The notes under the pieces were generated by a model. That model did not search any database, was not told the origin of the DNA, and was given only the letters and a program-made list of their open reading frames with translations. From Caballeronia glathei (lineage in GTDB: Bacteria > Pseudomonadota > Gammaproteobacteria > Burkholderiales > Burkholderiaceae), in contig NZ_JFHC01000003.1 of assembly GCF_000698595.1 (NCBI RefSeq), forward strand, positions 124,001 through 188,000: 64,000 nt of DNA, read 5' to 3'. Positions within the stretch are counted from its first letter, which is position 1. Each line of letters opens with the position of its first letter. Shown here one piece after another: positions 41,218-50,769 of this stretch. Position numbers and translations under genes: made by a program.

Positions 41218-42273
41218 TTATAGGTCGTGGCCGGCGGCGGCGCGGGCATCCGCCCGCATGCCGGCAGCGAGCGCGCCGGGGGCGTGGGCGGTGGTGCGCG
41301 CTTGGTGCGTGTCGTGCGCATCACGCGTATTGCGCGCGTCGATGAAGCGCAGCGCCTGATGGAGCGCTTCGACCTTGGGCATCGAAAAGCCGGTTGCCTT
41401 GACCGCCGCGAGCGGCGCTTCGTAGATGGCGGACAGTTCCATCGGACGATGCTCGCGGTAGTCGAGATACATGCTCGGCAGATAGTCCGGCATGTTCTCG
41501 GCGAGCGCGATAATCTCGTCGGCTATTTCCACCCGCAGCGGATATCCGCTGCGGGTGGCGCCGGCAACGACCTCGAGCATGATGTCGCGCACGAGGCTCT
41601 GGCTGTGGGCATTGTTCTTCAGCGCGTGCGTTCCCGCGTCGAGGAGGACCGTCAGGCCGTTGTAGGCGACGTTGTAGACGAGCTTGTGCCAGCGCGCCTG
41701 GGTGAGGTCCGGCACGGCCTTCGCCTTGATTCCCGCCGCCTGGAAGAGCGCCGCGCCTGCTTCGAGAATCGATTGCGGGGTCGTCCCGCCGTCGGCGGGT
41801 CCGGAGTGATAGCCGAGGTGAACGTCGCCGAGCGCGACGTGCTCGATCACGCCGGGCGCCTTGCGCATCACGGCGACGTAGCACAGGCAGCCGAGCAGAT
41901 GCAGCGATGCGGGCAGGAGCGGCCGCAACTGAGCCTCGACGTCGAGCCCGTTTTGCAGGACGAGCACCTTCGCAGCGGGTGCCGCTGCGCGCGCGATCAC
42001 GGGCGCGATGTCGGCGTTGCCCGTCGCCTTCGTGCCGAGCAGCAGCCAGTCGCATGGCGGCATGTCGCGCACGTCGGCGTAGGCCTGAACGTTGTCGAGC
42101 CGCACGTTCCCGTAGACGTTGCTGTGCATCAGAAAGCCTTTTGCTGCAACCGTCGGGTATTCGCTGCGCAGGAGGAAATGCACGTCGAAGCCGGCGCGCG
42201 CCAGCATCATGCCGTAAAAGCCGCCGATCGCACCGCCTCCGATGATGCCGATCCGATTGTCTGAATTTGCCAT
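41218..42273 (-). CDS. 2-Dehydropantoate 2-reductase-like protein (ketopantoate reductase family)
   Basis: 351 residues. IGIIGGGAIGGFYGMML is the NADPH-binding motif. The catalytic Lys lies in RWHKLVYNVAYNGLTVLLD, and the substrate contact region is MYLDYREHRPMELSAIY. The family reduces ketopantoate in pantothenate synthesis, but paralogues act on other 2-keto acids. The last 35 or so residues are low-complexity, rich in Ala, Arg, His and Asp, and are probably an extension beyond the folded domain. It shares an intergenic region with the divergent FGGY kinase. Confidence 0.86.
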   Translation of the reverse strand: MANSDNRIGIIGGGAIGGFYGMMLARAGFDVHFLLRSEYPTVAAKGFLMHSNVYGNVRLDNVQAYADVRDMPPCDWLLLGTKATGNADIAPVIARAAAPAAKVLVLQNGLDVEAQLRPLLPASLHLLGCLCYVAVMRKAPGVIEHVALGDVHLGYHSGPADGGTTPQSILEAGAALFQAAGIKAKAVPDLTQARWHKLVYNVAYNGLTVLLDAGTHALKNNAHSQSLVRDIMLEVVAGATRSGYPLRVEIADEIIALAENMPDYLPSMYLDYREHRPMELSAIYEAPLAAVKATGFSMPKVEALHQALRFIDARNTRDAHDTHQARTTAHAPGALAAGMRADARAAAGHDL

Positions 42274-42534
42274 GTGATTCCGCTGATGAGTGTCATGAAA
42301 CGATTGCAGGCGCCGCGCCGCGCGCGACAGGCCACGCGGGGCAGGGCGTGGCGTCCGGGTCGTTCGCCGCTGTGCTTATTGAAGGGAACAGTCTCGGCGG
42401 GCATTTATTCCGGGCACTTTCCGCGCGCCTGCTGAACCGGTGCCTGAAGGCGTTCGCAGCGGGTGCTATTCTGCGAAGCGCATTGCGCCGCATGCTCCGA
42501 ACTTCTTGCAGATACACCTGACCCCGCACATGAC

Positions 42535-44052
42535 ATGAGCGTCGTACTTGCCTGCGATCTCGGCGGCACGAGTCTGCGCGCCGCGCTCGTCGACCGCGAA
42601 GGCGACGTGCTGGCGCAGCGTGCGATCGCCAGCGTTCCCGTAAGCGTCGATGCGCGTGGCGGGTCGGAGGTCGATGCCGATGACTGGTGGCGCGCGTTTG
42701 TCGCTGTCGCCGGCGAACTTGCGGCGGATGCGCCGGAGCGCTTCCGGCAGGTGCGGGCGGTCGCGATATGCGGCATCACGCGCACGCAGGTGCTGCTCGG
42801 CAATGACGGCCGGCTTTTGCGTCCCGCAATGACATGGCAGGACGCGCGCGCCGAAGCCATGCTCGGCGAACTTGCGGGCCGGCTCCCCGGCGCGCATCCC
42901 GAAACGAAACAGGTGAGCGCGTTTCATCCCGTCGCGCGCCTCGCGTGGCTGCATCGCCACGAGGCGCACACGCTCGGCGGCCTCACGACCGTGCTCGATC
43001 CCAAGGACTATCTGAACTTCCGCCTGACCGGCGAGAAAGCGAGCGACCGCATCTCCATGGCGCGGCTGATCGCGGCCTCGGAACCCTGGCCTTCTGCGCC
43101 GGATCTGCTGACCGCGATCGGCGTGCCGCGCGCGATCCTTCCGCGCATCGTCGATCCGTGGGAGCGCATCGGAAGCATCCTCGGCGAGGCGCCCGAACCT
43201 CTGAACCGGCTCGCGGGTGTTCCCGTGTTGTGCGGCTCGAACGATACGTGGAGCGCCGTCGTCGGGCTCGGTGCGCTGCGCCCGGGCCATGCCTACAACA
43301 TATCGGGGACGACCGAGGTCTTCGGCGTCCTGAGCGCGGAGCCAGCCGAGGCGGACGGACTCGTCACGCTGGACTGGGGCGGCGTGCATCAGCTCGGCGG
43401 ACCCGGGCAGAACGGCGCGGGCACGCTTGCGTGGCTGCTGTCGCTGCTCGGCCCCGCCGGTGCGAACGCGCCGCCGGTCGGCGAGGCGATCGCTGCGCTC
43501 CTCGCCGGCGAAAGGCATGAACAGCCGCTCCTGTTCCTTCCTTACCTGCAGGGCGAGCGCGTGCCGCACTGGGACCCCGACCTGCGCGGCGCGTTCGCCG
43601 GGCTCGGCCGCGGCCACACGGCGGCGGACATGGCGTGGGCGGTGCTCGAAGGCGTGGCCTTTCACAACCGGCTCGTACTGGGCCGCGCCGAAAAGGCGCT
43701 CGGCAGGCCGGTGCAGGAAATCCGCTTCGGCGGCGGCGGGGCATCGAATCCGGTCTGGTGTCAGATCAAGGCGGATGTCTGCGAGCGGCCCATTGTCACC
43801 GCGGCGTCATCCGAGGCCGGAATTCTCGGGGCCGCCGCGCTCGCGTGGACGGGACTCGGGGCGTTTGCCTCCCTCGCCGATGCGCAGCAGCGCCTCGTGC
43901 GCATCGCCCGCCGCTACGAGCCAGACGCGGACCGGGCGGCATTCTATCGCCCGTTGTTCGATCTCTTCGAGCGCACCGGGCGCGCGCTCGCACCGGTGTC
44001 GCATGAACTCGTCGCGCTGGGGCGCGCGCTCATGAAGTCGCGGGCGGAATAA
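42535..44052 (+). CDS. FGGY-family carbohydrate kinase, possible xylulokinase
   Basis: 505 residues from ATG 42535. The N-terminal ATPase segment CDLGGTSLRAALVDREG, then ICGITRTQVLL, LDPKDYLNFRLTGE, the second lobe's NISGTTEVFG and GGGASNPVWCQIKADV are FGGY signatures. FGGY kinases phosphorylate xylulose, ribulose, gluconate or glycerol. Because a xylose isomerase and xylose transporter lie nearby and no other xylulokinase is visible, xylulose is the leading candidate substrate. The P450, galM and xylR genes separate it from xylA, so it is not in the main operon. It was called by family, not assigned xylB. Confidence 0.85.
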   Translation: MSVVLACDLGGTSLRAALVDREGDVLAQRAIASVPVSVDARGGSEVDADDWWRAFVAVAGELAADAPERFRQVRAVAICGITRTQVLLGNDGRLLRPAMTWQDARAEAMLGELAGRLPGAHPETKQVSAFHPVARLAWLHRHEAHTLGGLTTVLDPKDYLNFRLTGEKASDRISMARLIAASEPWPSAPDLLTAIGVPRAILPRIVDPWERIGSILGEAPEPLNRLAGVPVLCGSNDTWSAVVGLGALRPGHAYNISGTTEVFGVLSAEPAEADGLVTLDWGGVHQLGGPGQNGAGTLAWLLSLLGPAGANAPPVGEAIAALLAGERHEQPLLFLPYLQGERVPHWDPDLRGAFAGLGRGHTAADMAWAVLEGVAFHNRLVLGRAEKALGRPVQEIRFGGGGASNPVWCQIKADVCERPIVTAASSEAGILGAAALAWTGLGAFASLADAQQRLVRIARRYEPDADRAAFYRPLFDLFERTGRALAPVSHELVALGRALMKSRAE

Positions 44053-44145
44053 TCCCTCCATCGAAGTGTTGTGTCCATGCGATTCGGCGCACGCCAGCAC
44101 GGGCGCGTCGATCGCACCGCTTCCACACTTCAATGGCAGATCGAT

Positions 44146-45489
44146 ATGGCAGCTCTGATCCCACCGATGCCGCCGTCGGCGCGCGCCGACATCAGCGGCA
44201 TCGGCATCCTGCGCGCCGTGCGCCGCAATGCGTACGAGGCGTTTCCGCTGAGCTTCCTGGAGAAGGCGGTCGTCAGGCGGGAGATGCCGGTGAGGCCGCT
44301 CGTCGTCGCGACGTCGGGCGATGCGATCCGCCATGTGATGATCGACCACTACGAGGCGTTCGCGCGCGTGCCTGCGTTAAAGCGCGTGCTCGGCCCGCTC
44401 ATCGGCAAGGGGCTCGCGACCAGCGAAGGCGAAGCCTGGAGACAGCAGCGTCACGCGATGGCGCCCGCGTTCGCCCCGAAGCACGTGAACACGCTGATGG
44501 TCCACATCGCGCCCGCCACGGAGAACGCATTGCGCAAGCTGGACGCGCAGCGGGACATGCCGCTCCAGGTGCTGGAGTTCATGCAGCTGCTGAGCCTCGA
44601 TATCGCCGCCAGCGCGATGTTCTCCGTCGATATGGGCGCCATCGGCAGCGGCCTGCGCAGCTTGCTGAACGAATACACGGCGGACCTCGGCAAGGTGACG
44701 CTCGGCGACTTCCTGTTGCCCGGGTGGATGCCGACGCTCATGTCGCGGCGCCGCGCCGCGTTTGGCCGGCGCTGGAAGGCGTATATGGAGCCCATTGTCG
44801 AAGGCAGGCGGCGCGCCGGTTCAGAGGGGCGCGCGCCCGACCTGTTCGACATGCTGATCCGCGCCCACGGCGAAGCGGACAGCCAGCTGATCGTCGACGA
44901 AGTGACGACGATGCTGATCGGCGGGCACGAGACGACGGCGCTGACGCTCTTCTGGGCATGCGCGCTGCTCGCGCAGGCTCCGGGGCTGCAGCAGGAACTG
45001 GCGCGCGAGGCCGCCGCCGCCGAATGGCCCGATGAGGCGAACCCGGCGCGCGTGCCCGCGCTGCCGCTGGCAAGGGCGGTGGTGCAGGAGACGCTGCGGC
45101 TTTATTCGCCCGCGTACATGTCGGCGCGTCTTGCCGGGCAGGCGCAGACGATTGCCGGCACGCCTGTCGCGAAGGGATCGCTCGTGCTGGTGCCGTTCCT
45201 GCTGATTCACCGCAACCCTGACTACTGGCCTCGCCCGGACGTCTTCGATCCCGCCCGTTTCATCGACGCGAAGCCCGCTGACCGCTTCGCCTATCTGCCG
45301 TTCGGCATCGGGCCGCACGTATGCATCGGCGCGCAGCTCGCGATGCTGGAAGCCACCTTCGTCATCGCGCGGCTCTTTCGCGACTACGAGCTGACGCTCG
45401 CTTCGCCGCGCCCGATCCTGCCTGTCGCCAATCTCGCTACGCGCCCCGATCATTCACCGGCATTCCACGTGCGCCGCAGACGAGGCTAG
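44146..45489 (+). CDS. Cytochrome P450
   Basis: 447 residues from ATG 44146; starts further upstream (a GTG at 44071) cannot be excluded, and no ribosome site is clear for any. Helix-I motif IGGHETTAL (proton delivery), the ExxR in VQETLRLYSP and the haem loop LPFGIGPHVCIGAQLAM with its Cys ligand are intact. It is a soluble bacterial P450 in lineage; the redox partner is not nearby. It follows the FGGY kinase and its stop overlaps the convergent galM stop by four bases. The substrate is unknown. Confidence 0.9.
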   Translation: MAALIPPMPPSARADISGIGILRAVRRNAYEAFPLSFLEKAVVRREMPVRPLVVATSGDAIRHVMIDHYEAFARVPALKRVLGPLIGKGLATSEGEAWRQQRHAMAPAFAPKHVNTLMVHIAPATENALRKLDAQRDMPLQVLEFMQLLSLDIAASAMFSVDMGAIGSGLRSLLNEYTADLGKVTLGDFLLPGWMPTLMSRRRAAFGRRWKAYMEPIVEGRRRAGSEGRAPDLFDMLIRAHGEADSQLIVDEVTTMLIGGHETTALTLFWACALLAQAPGLQQELAREAAAAEWPDEANPARVPALPLARAVVQETLRLYSPAYMSARLAGQAQTIAGTPVAKGSLVLVPFLLIHRNPDYWPRPDVFDPARFIDAKPADRFAYLPFGIGPHVCIGAQLAMLEATFVIARLFRDYELTLASPRPILPVANLATRPDHSPAFHVRRRRG

Positions 45490-46577
45490 CGTGTCGTCAG
45501 GCGCAGCGACGTGGTGTGCCGGTAGCATTCGCCCGGCCTCAACACCACGCCGGCCGCATCGGCCATGTTGACCTGGTTCGGGAACGCGCCGGTTTCGAGG
45601 CAAAGCGCCGCGTGCTTGCGATAGCGCCTGCCCTTGCGCCCGACGATGCCGTCCAGAAAATTGCCCGTATAGAACTGCATGCCGTGCGCGTCGGTCGCGA
45701 CCGTCAGTTCGCGTCCGCTGCCGGGGTCGTAGAGCACGGCAGCGGTGCGCACGGTGCCGCCGTTGCCGCGCAGCACGTAGCAATGGTCGAAGCCGCCCGC
45801 GCGCGCAAGCTGCGCATTGGGCCAGTCGAGCCGCGCGCCGATCGGCGCGCCCGCGCGAAAGTCGAACGCGTTGCCCGCGACGTCGCTGCGGGCGGTCGGA
45901 ATCAACGCGTCGTCGACTTCGAAGTACGCGTCCGCCTCGATGGCGATCACATGGCCGCGAATGTCGGGCGCATCGGCTGCCGCGTCGCCCGACAGGTTGA
46001 AGTACGCGTGATTCGTGAGACTGACGGGCGTGGGCACATCGGCCCGGGCTTCGTAGCCGATCGTCAGCGTGCCGTCGTCGTCAAGTGCGTAGCGCACGGT
46101 CGCCACGAGCGCGCCCGGAAAACCCGCGTCGCCTTCGGGCGATTCGTGCGTCAGGACGAGCGCGCCGTCGGCTTCCCGCGCGCTCCAGAGCGCCCGGTGA
46201 AAGCCCGCCGCGCCGCCGTGCAGATGGTTCGCGCCCTCGTTGCGGTCGAGCGCGTACGTGACGCCGTCGAGCGTGAAGCGCGCATCGGCGATCCGGTTCG
46301 CCCAGCGTCCGATCGTCCCGCCGAAGTACGCGCGGCCCGCCAGGTATTCGGCTGGCGTGTCGTGGCCGAGCAATACGTCCGCAATGCGGCCCGCGCGGTC
46401 GGGCGCATGCCACGACACGAGCGTGGCGCCGAGGTCGCTGATCGCGACGCGCATGCCGTGCGCGTTGCGCAGCGTGAAAAGCTGCACGGCGTCGCCGCCC
46501 GGCAGGTGGCCCCAGCGCTCGGCGGTGACGCGTGCGCGGGTGGGAAGGTCGGTGCTCCGCGAGTCGGCTAGATTCAT
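45486..46577 (-). CDS. galM: Aldose 1-epimerase (mutarotase)
   Basis: 363 residues. The catalytic His and Glu regions are ANHLHGGAAGFH, SLTNHAYFNLSG and CLETGAFPNQVNM, all intact. The enzyme interconverts alpha and beta forms of sugars such as xylose or galactose before isomerisation or phosphorylation. It starts 23 bases after the xylR stop on the same strand, so it is co-transcribed with xylR and likely serves xylose use. Its last four bases overlap the end of the P450 gene. Confidence 0.93.
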   Translation of the reverse strand: MNLADSRSTDLPTRARVTAERWGHLPGGDAVQLFTLRNAHGMRVAISDLGATLVSWHAPDRAGRIADVLLGHDTPAEYLAGRAYFGGTIGRWANRIADARFTLDGVTYALDRNEGANHLHGGAAGFHRALWSAREADGALVLTHESPEGDAGFPGALVATVRYALDDDGTLTIGYEARADVPTPVSLTNHAYFNLSGDAAADAPDIRGHVIAIEADAYFEVDDALIPTARSDVAGNAFDFRAGAPIGARLDWPNAQLARAGGFDHCYVLRGNGGTVRTAAVLYDPGSGRELTVATDAHGMQFYTGNFLDGIVGRKGRRYRKHAALCLETGAFPNQVNMADAAGVVLRPGECYRHTTSLRLTTR

Positions 46578-46600
46578 GGACGTGATCGGGTTGCGTGGCT

Positions 46601-47809
46601 TCAGCCGGGTTGCTGCGCCTGCGTGCGATGCAGGCGCTCCTGGAACTCGCGCGGCGTGCAGTCGAGCTCGCGGCGAAATACGGCGTACATGTATTGCAGC
46701 GACGTGAAGCCGCAGCGCACCGCGACTTCGGCGCTCGACATGTCATGCCGCGCGAGCAGTTGCTTGGCGATATCGAGTTTGTGATTGAGGATTTCCTGAT
46801 GCACGGTGTAGCCGAGTTCGCGCCTGAAGTGCTCCTCCAGCGACGAGCGCGAAACGCCCACGTAATCCGCCACCTGTTCCGTCTTGATGCCCTGGCAGCC
46901 GTATTGCCGGATGTAGTGGCGCGCGCGCATCACGTACGGGCTCGACACGGGCTGATGCCGCGTCGATTCCAGCACGTTGATGCCGACAGGCGGCACGAGG
47001 ATGCGCCGCCCGGCGAAGCGCGCGCCTCCCAGCATCTGGTGCAGCAGGTGGGCGGCCGTGCGCCCCATTTCCTCCGTGCCCTGGATCACCGACGACAGCG
47101 GAATGCGGGTGAGCGAGCGCGTGAGCGGATCGTTGTCGATGCCGATGATCGCGACTTCCTCCGGCACGGCGATGCCTGAAATGAGGCACGCCTGCAGCAG
47201 GTGGCGCGCGCGGGCATCCGTGACCGCGATCACGCCGACCGGCTTCGGCAGGCTCTGGAGCCACGACGTGAGCTGCGCGCTCGCCTGGTTCCAGACGGGC
47301 GCGCTCGTCGGCAGGCCGCGATGGATGTCGGCTTCGAGCCCGTCGGCGGCGAGGATCGTTTTGAACGCCTGCTCGCGTTCCTGCGCCCAGCGGTTCTCGG
47401 GCGATTCGGGCAGGCTGTAGAGCGCGAAGCGCTGCAGCCCCGCGCCGATCAGATGCGTGTACGCCAGCGTGACGAGCTTGGGGTTATCGGTGGCGATGTA
47501 CGGCAGGCTCGCGGGATAGCGCGACTCGTCCTCGTACGACGAACCCACGGCGACCACCGGCAGCGGGCAGTCGCTGAGCGCATCGCTCACGGCGGGGTCG
47601 TCGAAGTCGGCGATGATGCCGTCGCCCTCGAAGCGCTCGATGCCGTTGAGGCGGGCGCGAAAGTCCTCTTCGAGAAAGAGGTCCCATGCCACGCGCGTGG
47701 ACAGCAGGTACTTTCCGATGCCGGTAATGATCTCGCGGTCGTACACCTTGTTCGCGTTGAAGAGCAGCGCGATCCGGTGCGTGCGTTGAGCGGCTTGATG
47801 TCTTGTCAT
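46601..47809 (-). CDS. xylR: XylR, xylose operon transcriptional activator
   Basis: 402 residues. The N-terminal part is a periplasmic-binding-protein/LacI-like ligand domain beginning [19 protein letters not shown] and with [16 protein letters not shown], closely matching E. coli XylR. The C-terminal AraC-type double helix-turn-helix includes [20 protein letters not shown] and [21 protein letters not shown]. It should bind D-xylose and activate the xyl promoters. It is divergent from xylA and co-transcribed with galM. Confidence 0.95.
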   Translation of the reverse strand: MTRHQAAQRTHRIALLFNANKVYDREIITGIGKYLLSTRVAWDLFLEEDFRARLNGIERFEGDGIIADFDDPAVSDALSDCPLPVVAVGSSYEDESRYPASLPYIATDNPKLVTLAYTHLIGAGLQRFALYSLPESPENRWAQEREQAFKTILAADGLEADIHRGLPTSAPVWNQASAQLTSWLQSLPKPVGVIAVTDARARHLLQACLISGIAVPEEVAIIGIDNDPLTRSLTRIPLSSVIQGTEEMGRTAAHLLHQMLGGARFAGRRILVPPVGINVLESTRHQPVSSPYVMRARHYIRQYGCQGIKTEQVADYVGVSRSSLEEHFRRELGYTVHQEILNHKLDIAKQLLARHDMSSAEVAVRCGFTSLQYMYAVFRRELDCTPREFQERLHRTQAQQPG

Positions 47810-48102
47810 CGACTCGTCTGAACGATGCGCCGCGCCGCGAAAGGCCGCGAGGCTCCGTCGTCTCCGTATGCGGCCGCTGCGTGCTTCTCGCAGCCGGGCC
47901 CTGTTTTAAGCGTCCGGCCTATTCTAGGCCGGGCGCGCCGTGCCCCGCCAGCCGATTTTCGCCGACGGCAAGAATCACCATCGGCGCTGGCGGATTTCGC
48001 AATTGCCGCCGCCCGCCGCAAGCTGGCAGCATGGCGTCACTTCATGGCCGAACCGGCGTGCGCCGGGCCGGTACACATCAGCACAAACAAAAGGAGACGC
48101 GC
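47810..48102. promoter_or_regulatory. xylR/xylA divergent promoter with candidate XylR site
   Basis: The 13-base sequence ATTTCGCAATTGC at 47994-48006 recurs exactly at 49477-49489 upstream of xylF. It lies about 100 bases before the xylA start, a plausible activator position. A related ATTTTCGCC occurs at about 47954. The shared word in two xyl promoters and nowhere else noticed in the window makes it the best XylR operator candidate. Confidence 0.5.
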
Positions 48103-49419
48103 ATGTCCTGCATCGAACATTTGCCCGCTGTCCGCTACGAAGGTCCGCAGGCGGACAGCCCGTTCGCCTACCGGCACTACGACCGCGACAAGCTCGTGCT
48201 CGGCAAGCGCATGGAGGATCACCTGCGCCTCGCCGTCTGCTACTGGCACACGCTCGTCTGGCCGGGCGGCGACATGTTCGGCGCGGGCACGTTCGAACGG
48301 CCGTGGCAAGGAGCGGGCGATGCGCTCGAACTCGCACATCTCAAGGCTGACGCCGCGTTCGAACTGTTCGCGAAGCTCGGCACGCCGTTCTATACCTTCC
48401 ACGACACGGACGTCGCACCCGAAGGCGACGGCATTCGCCACTATGTGAGCAATTTCAGGAAGATGAGCGACTACCTCGCGCGCAAGCAGGAGGGGACGGG
48501 CGTGAAGCTCCTGTGGGGCACGGCGAACCTGTTTTCCCATCCGCGCTATGCGGCGGGCGCGGCCACCAACCCGAATCCGGACGTGTTCGCGTTCGCGGCG
48601 ACGCAGGTGCGCGAAGCGCTCGAAGCCACCCAGCGCCTGAAGGGCGACAACTACGTGCTGTGGGGCGGACGCGAAGGGTACGACACGCTGCTCAACACGG
48701 ACCTGAAGCGCGAGCGCGAGCAGCTCGGCCGCTTCCTTGCGATGGTGGTCGAGCACAAGCACAAGATCGGCTTCAAGGGCGCGCTTCTCATCGAGCCCAA
48801 GCCGCAGGAGCCGACCAAGCACCAGTACGACTACGATGTCGCGACCGTCCACGGCTTTCTCACGCAATTCGGGCTGCAGGACGAGATTCGCGTGAACATC
48901 GAAGCGAATCACGCGACGCTCGCGGGGCATTCGTTTCATCATGAGATCGCGAGCGCCATCGCGCTCGGCGTGTTCGGCAGCATCGACGCGAATCGCGGCG
49001 ACCCGCAGAACGGCTGGGACACGGACCAGTTCCCGAACAGCGTGGAGGAACTGACGCTCGCGTTCTACGAGATTCTCCGGCACGGCGGCTTCACGACGGG
49101 CGGGATGAACTTCGACGCGAAGGTGCGCCGCCAGAGCATCGATCCGGAAGACCTGCTGCACGGCCATATCGGCGCGATCGACGTGATCGCGGTCGCGCTC
49201 GAACGCGCGGCGAAGCTCGTCGAAAATGACCAGCTCGCGAAGCTCAAGGCGGCGCGCTATGCGGGCTGGGAGTCGGACTTCGGGCGCAAGGTGCTCGCGG
49301 GCGGTTACTCGCTGGAGTCGCTCGCCGCCGATGCCGCCGCCCGCGAGATCGCCCCGCGTCACGTGAGCGGGCAGCAGGAGCGGCTGGAGAACATCGTCAA
49401 CCGGGCCATCTACGGATAG
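48103..49419 (+). CDS. xylA: Xylose isomerase
   Basis: 438 residues, as expected for class II enzymes. AAAGGAG precedes ATG 48103. Motifs [16 protein letters not shown], the catalytic [44 protein letters not shown] and [17 protein letters not shown] give both divalent-metal sites and the substrate-binding residues. It converts D-xylose to D-xylulose in the cytoplasm. It faces xylR and precedes xylFGH on the same strand. Confidence 0.97.
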   Translation: MSCIEHLPAVRYEGPQADSPFAYRHYDRDKLVLGKRMEDHLRLAVCYWHTLVWPGGDMFGAGTFERPWQGAGDALELAHLKADAAFELFAKLGTPFYTFHDTDVAPEGDGIRHYVSNFRKMSDYLARKQEGTGVKLLWGTANLFSHPRYAAGAATNPNPDVFAFAATQVREALEATQRLKGDNYVLWGGREGYDTLLNTDLKREREQLGRFLAMVVEHKHKIGFKGALLIEPKPQEPTKHQYDYDVATVHGFLTQFGLQDEIRVNIEANHATLAGHSFHHEIASAIALGVFGSIDANRGDPQNGWDTDQFPNSVEELTLAFYEILRHGGFTTGGMNFDAKVRRQSIDPEDLLHGHIGAIDVIAVALERAAKLVENDQLAKLKAARYAGWESDFGRKVLAGGYSLESLAADAAAREIAPRHVSGQQERLENIVNRAIYG

Positions 49420-49476
49420 CGCTCCGGTTTCGTGCTGCGCCGCCCGGCCCGCAAAAAACATCACGTGAAGCCGTCA

Positions 49477-49546
49477 ATTTCGCAATTGCGGCGCGGGCGT
49501 TCGCAGCACACGCTCTTGACCAAATCGCAGGAGCCCCAGCTTTTAA
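49477..49546 (+). promoter_or_regulatory. xylFGH promoter with candidate XylR direct repeat
   Basis: ATTTCGCAATTGC (49477-49489) matches the site upstream of xylA. Within it TTCGCA (49479-49484) recurs at 49500-49505, exactly 21 bases on, the spacing used by many AraC-family activators. A possible -35 TTGACC (49516-49521) is followed at a long 19-base spacing by TTTTAA (49541-49546), as often found for activator-dependent promoters. The box assignment is tentative. Confidence 0.5.
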
Positions 49547-49657
49547 AACCGACGACCGCGAACACGGATTCGCGGCGCACCCGTAGGTTCCGCCGGCGGT
49601 CCATCTCTCTCGCATATTGGGACCGCGCCGGCAGCCAACCATAAAAAGGAGTGAGAC

Positions 49658-50686
49658 ATGAAATCTGCAATGCGCCGTACGGTATTGAGTTCGCTCGTGT
49701 GCGCAGCGACGCTCGCCAGCCTGACGATGATGTCGCCGCTTGCTCACGCGAGCAAGGATAAGCCCGAGATCGGCTTCTGTATCGACGATCTGCGCGTCGA
49801 GCGCTGGTCGCGCGACCGCGACTACTTCGTCGCCGCCGCGACGAAGCTCGGCGCGAAGGTCTCGGTGCAATCGGCCGATGCGAGCGAAGCGCGGCAGATC
49901 TCGCAGATCGAGAACCTCATTTCGCGCGGCGTCGACGTGATCGTGATCGTGCCGTTCAATTCGAAGACGCTCGGCAACGTGGTGGCCGAAGCGCACAAGG
50001 CGGGCATCAAGGTCGTGTCGTACGACCGCCTGATCCTCGATGCGGACGTGGATGCCTATATCTCCTTCGATAACGAGAAGGTCGGCGAACTGCAGGCGCA
50101 GGGCGTCTTCAACGCGCAGCCGAAGGGCAACTACTTCCTGCTGGGCGGCGCGCCCACCGACAACAACGCGAAGATGCTGCGCGAAGGCCAGATGAAGATA
50201 CTGAAGCCCGCGATCGACCGCGGCGACGTGAAGGTCGTCGGCCAGCAGTGGGTGCCCGAGTGGAGCGCGGCGACCGCGCTGCGCATCACCGAGGACGCGC
50301 TCACCGCGAACAACAACAAGATCGATGCGATCGTCGCGTCGAACGACGGCACCGCGGGCGGCGCGATCCAGGCGCTCGCCGCGCAGAAGATGGCGGGCAA
50401 GGTGCCCGTCTCCGGACAGGACGCCGATCTCGCGGCGGTCAAGCGCCTCGTCGCGGGCACGCAGACGATGACCGTCTACAAGCCGCTCAAGCTGATCGCG
50501 GGCGAGGCGGCGCAGCTTGCCGTCGATCTCGCGAAGGGCCAGCCGCCGAAGTTCAACGCGAAATACGACAACGGCAAGAAGCAGGTCGACACCGTGCTGC
50601 TCCAGCCGACGCTCCTCACGAAGGGCAATGTCGACATCGTCATCAAGGACGGCTTCTACACGCAGGCGCAACTGGCCGGCAATTGA
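49658..50686 (+). CDS. xylF: D-xylose ABC transporter, periplasmic binding protein
   Basis: 342 residues. [20 protein letters not shown] begins a Sec signal, with cleavage near AHA. The mature domain has [55 protein letters not shown] and [15 protein letters not shown], the XylF pattern. It binds D-xylose in the periplasm and delivers it to XylGH. AAAAGGAG precedes the ATG. First gene of the xylFGH transport operon. Confidence 0.95.
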   Translation: MKSAMRRTVLSSLVCAATLASLTMMSPLAHASKDKPEIGFCIDDLRVERWSRDRDYFVAAATKLGAKVSVQSADASEARQISQIENLISRGVDVIVIVPFNSKTLGNVVAEAHKAGIKVVSYDRLILDADVDAYISFDNEKVGELQAQGVFNAQPKGNYFLLGGAPTDNNAKMLREGQMKILKPAIDRGDVKVVGQQWVPEWSAATALRITEDALTANNNKIDAIVASNDGTAGGAIQALAAQKMAGKVPVSGQDADLAAVKRLVAGTQTMTVYKPLKLIAGEAAQLAVDLAKGQPPKFNAKYDNGKKQVDTVLLQPTLLTKGNVDIVIKDGFYTQAQLAGN

Positions 50687-50769
50687 GCGGCGGCGCAGCA
50701 GGACGACTGCACGCGGGCGCCTCGCGGCGAGGCGCCCGCGCACCTCTCATTCAGCCAGGACACGAGAGC

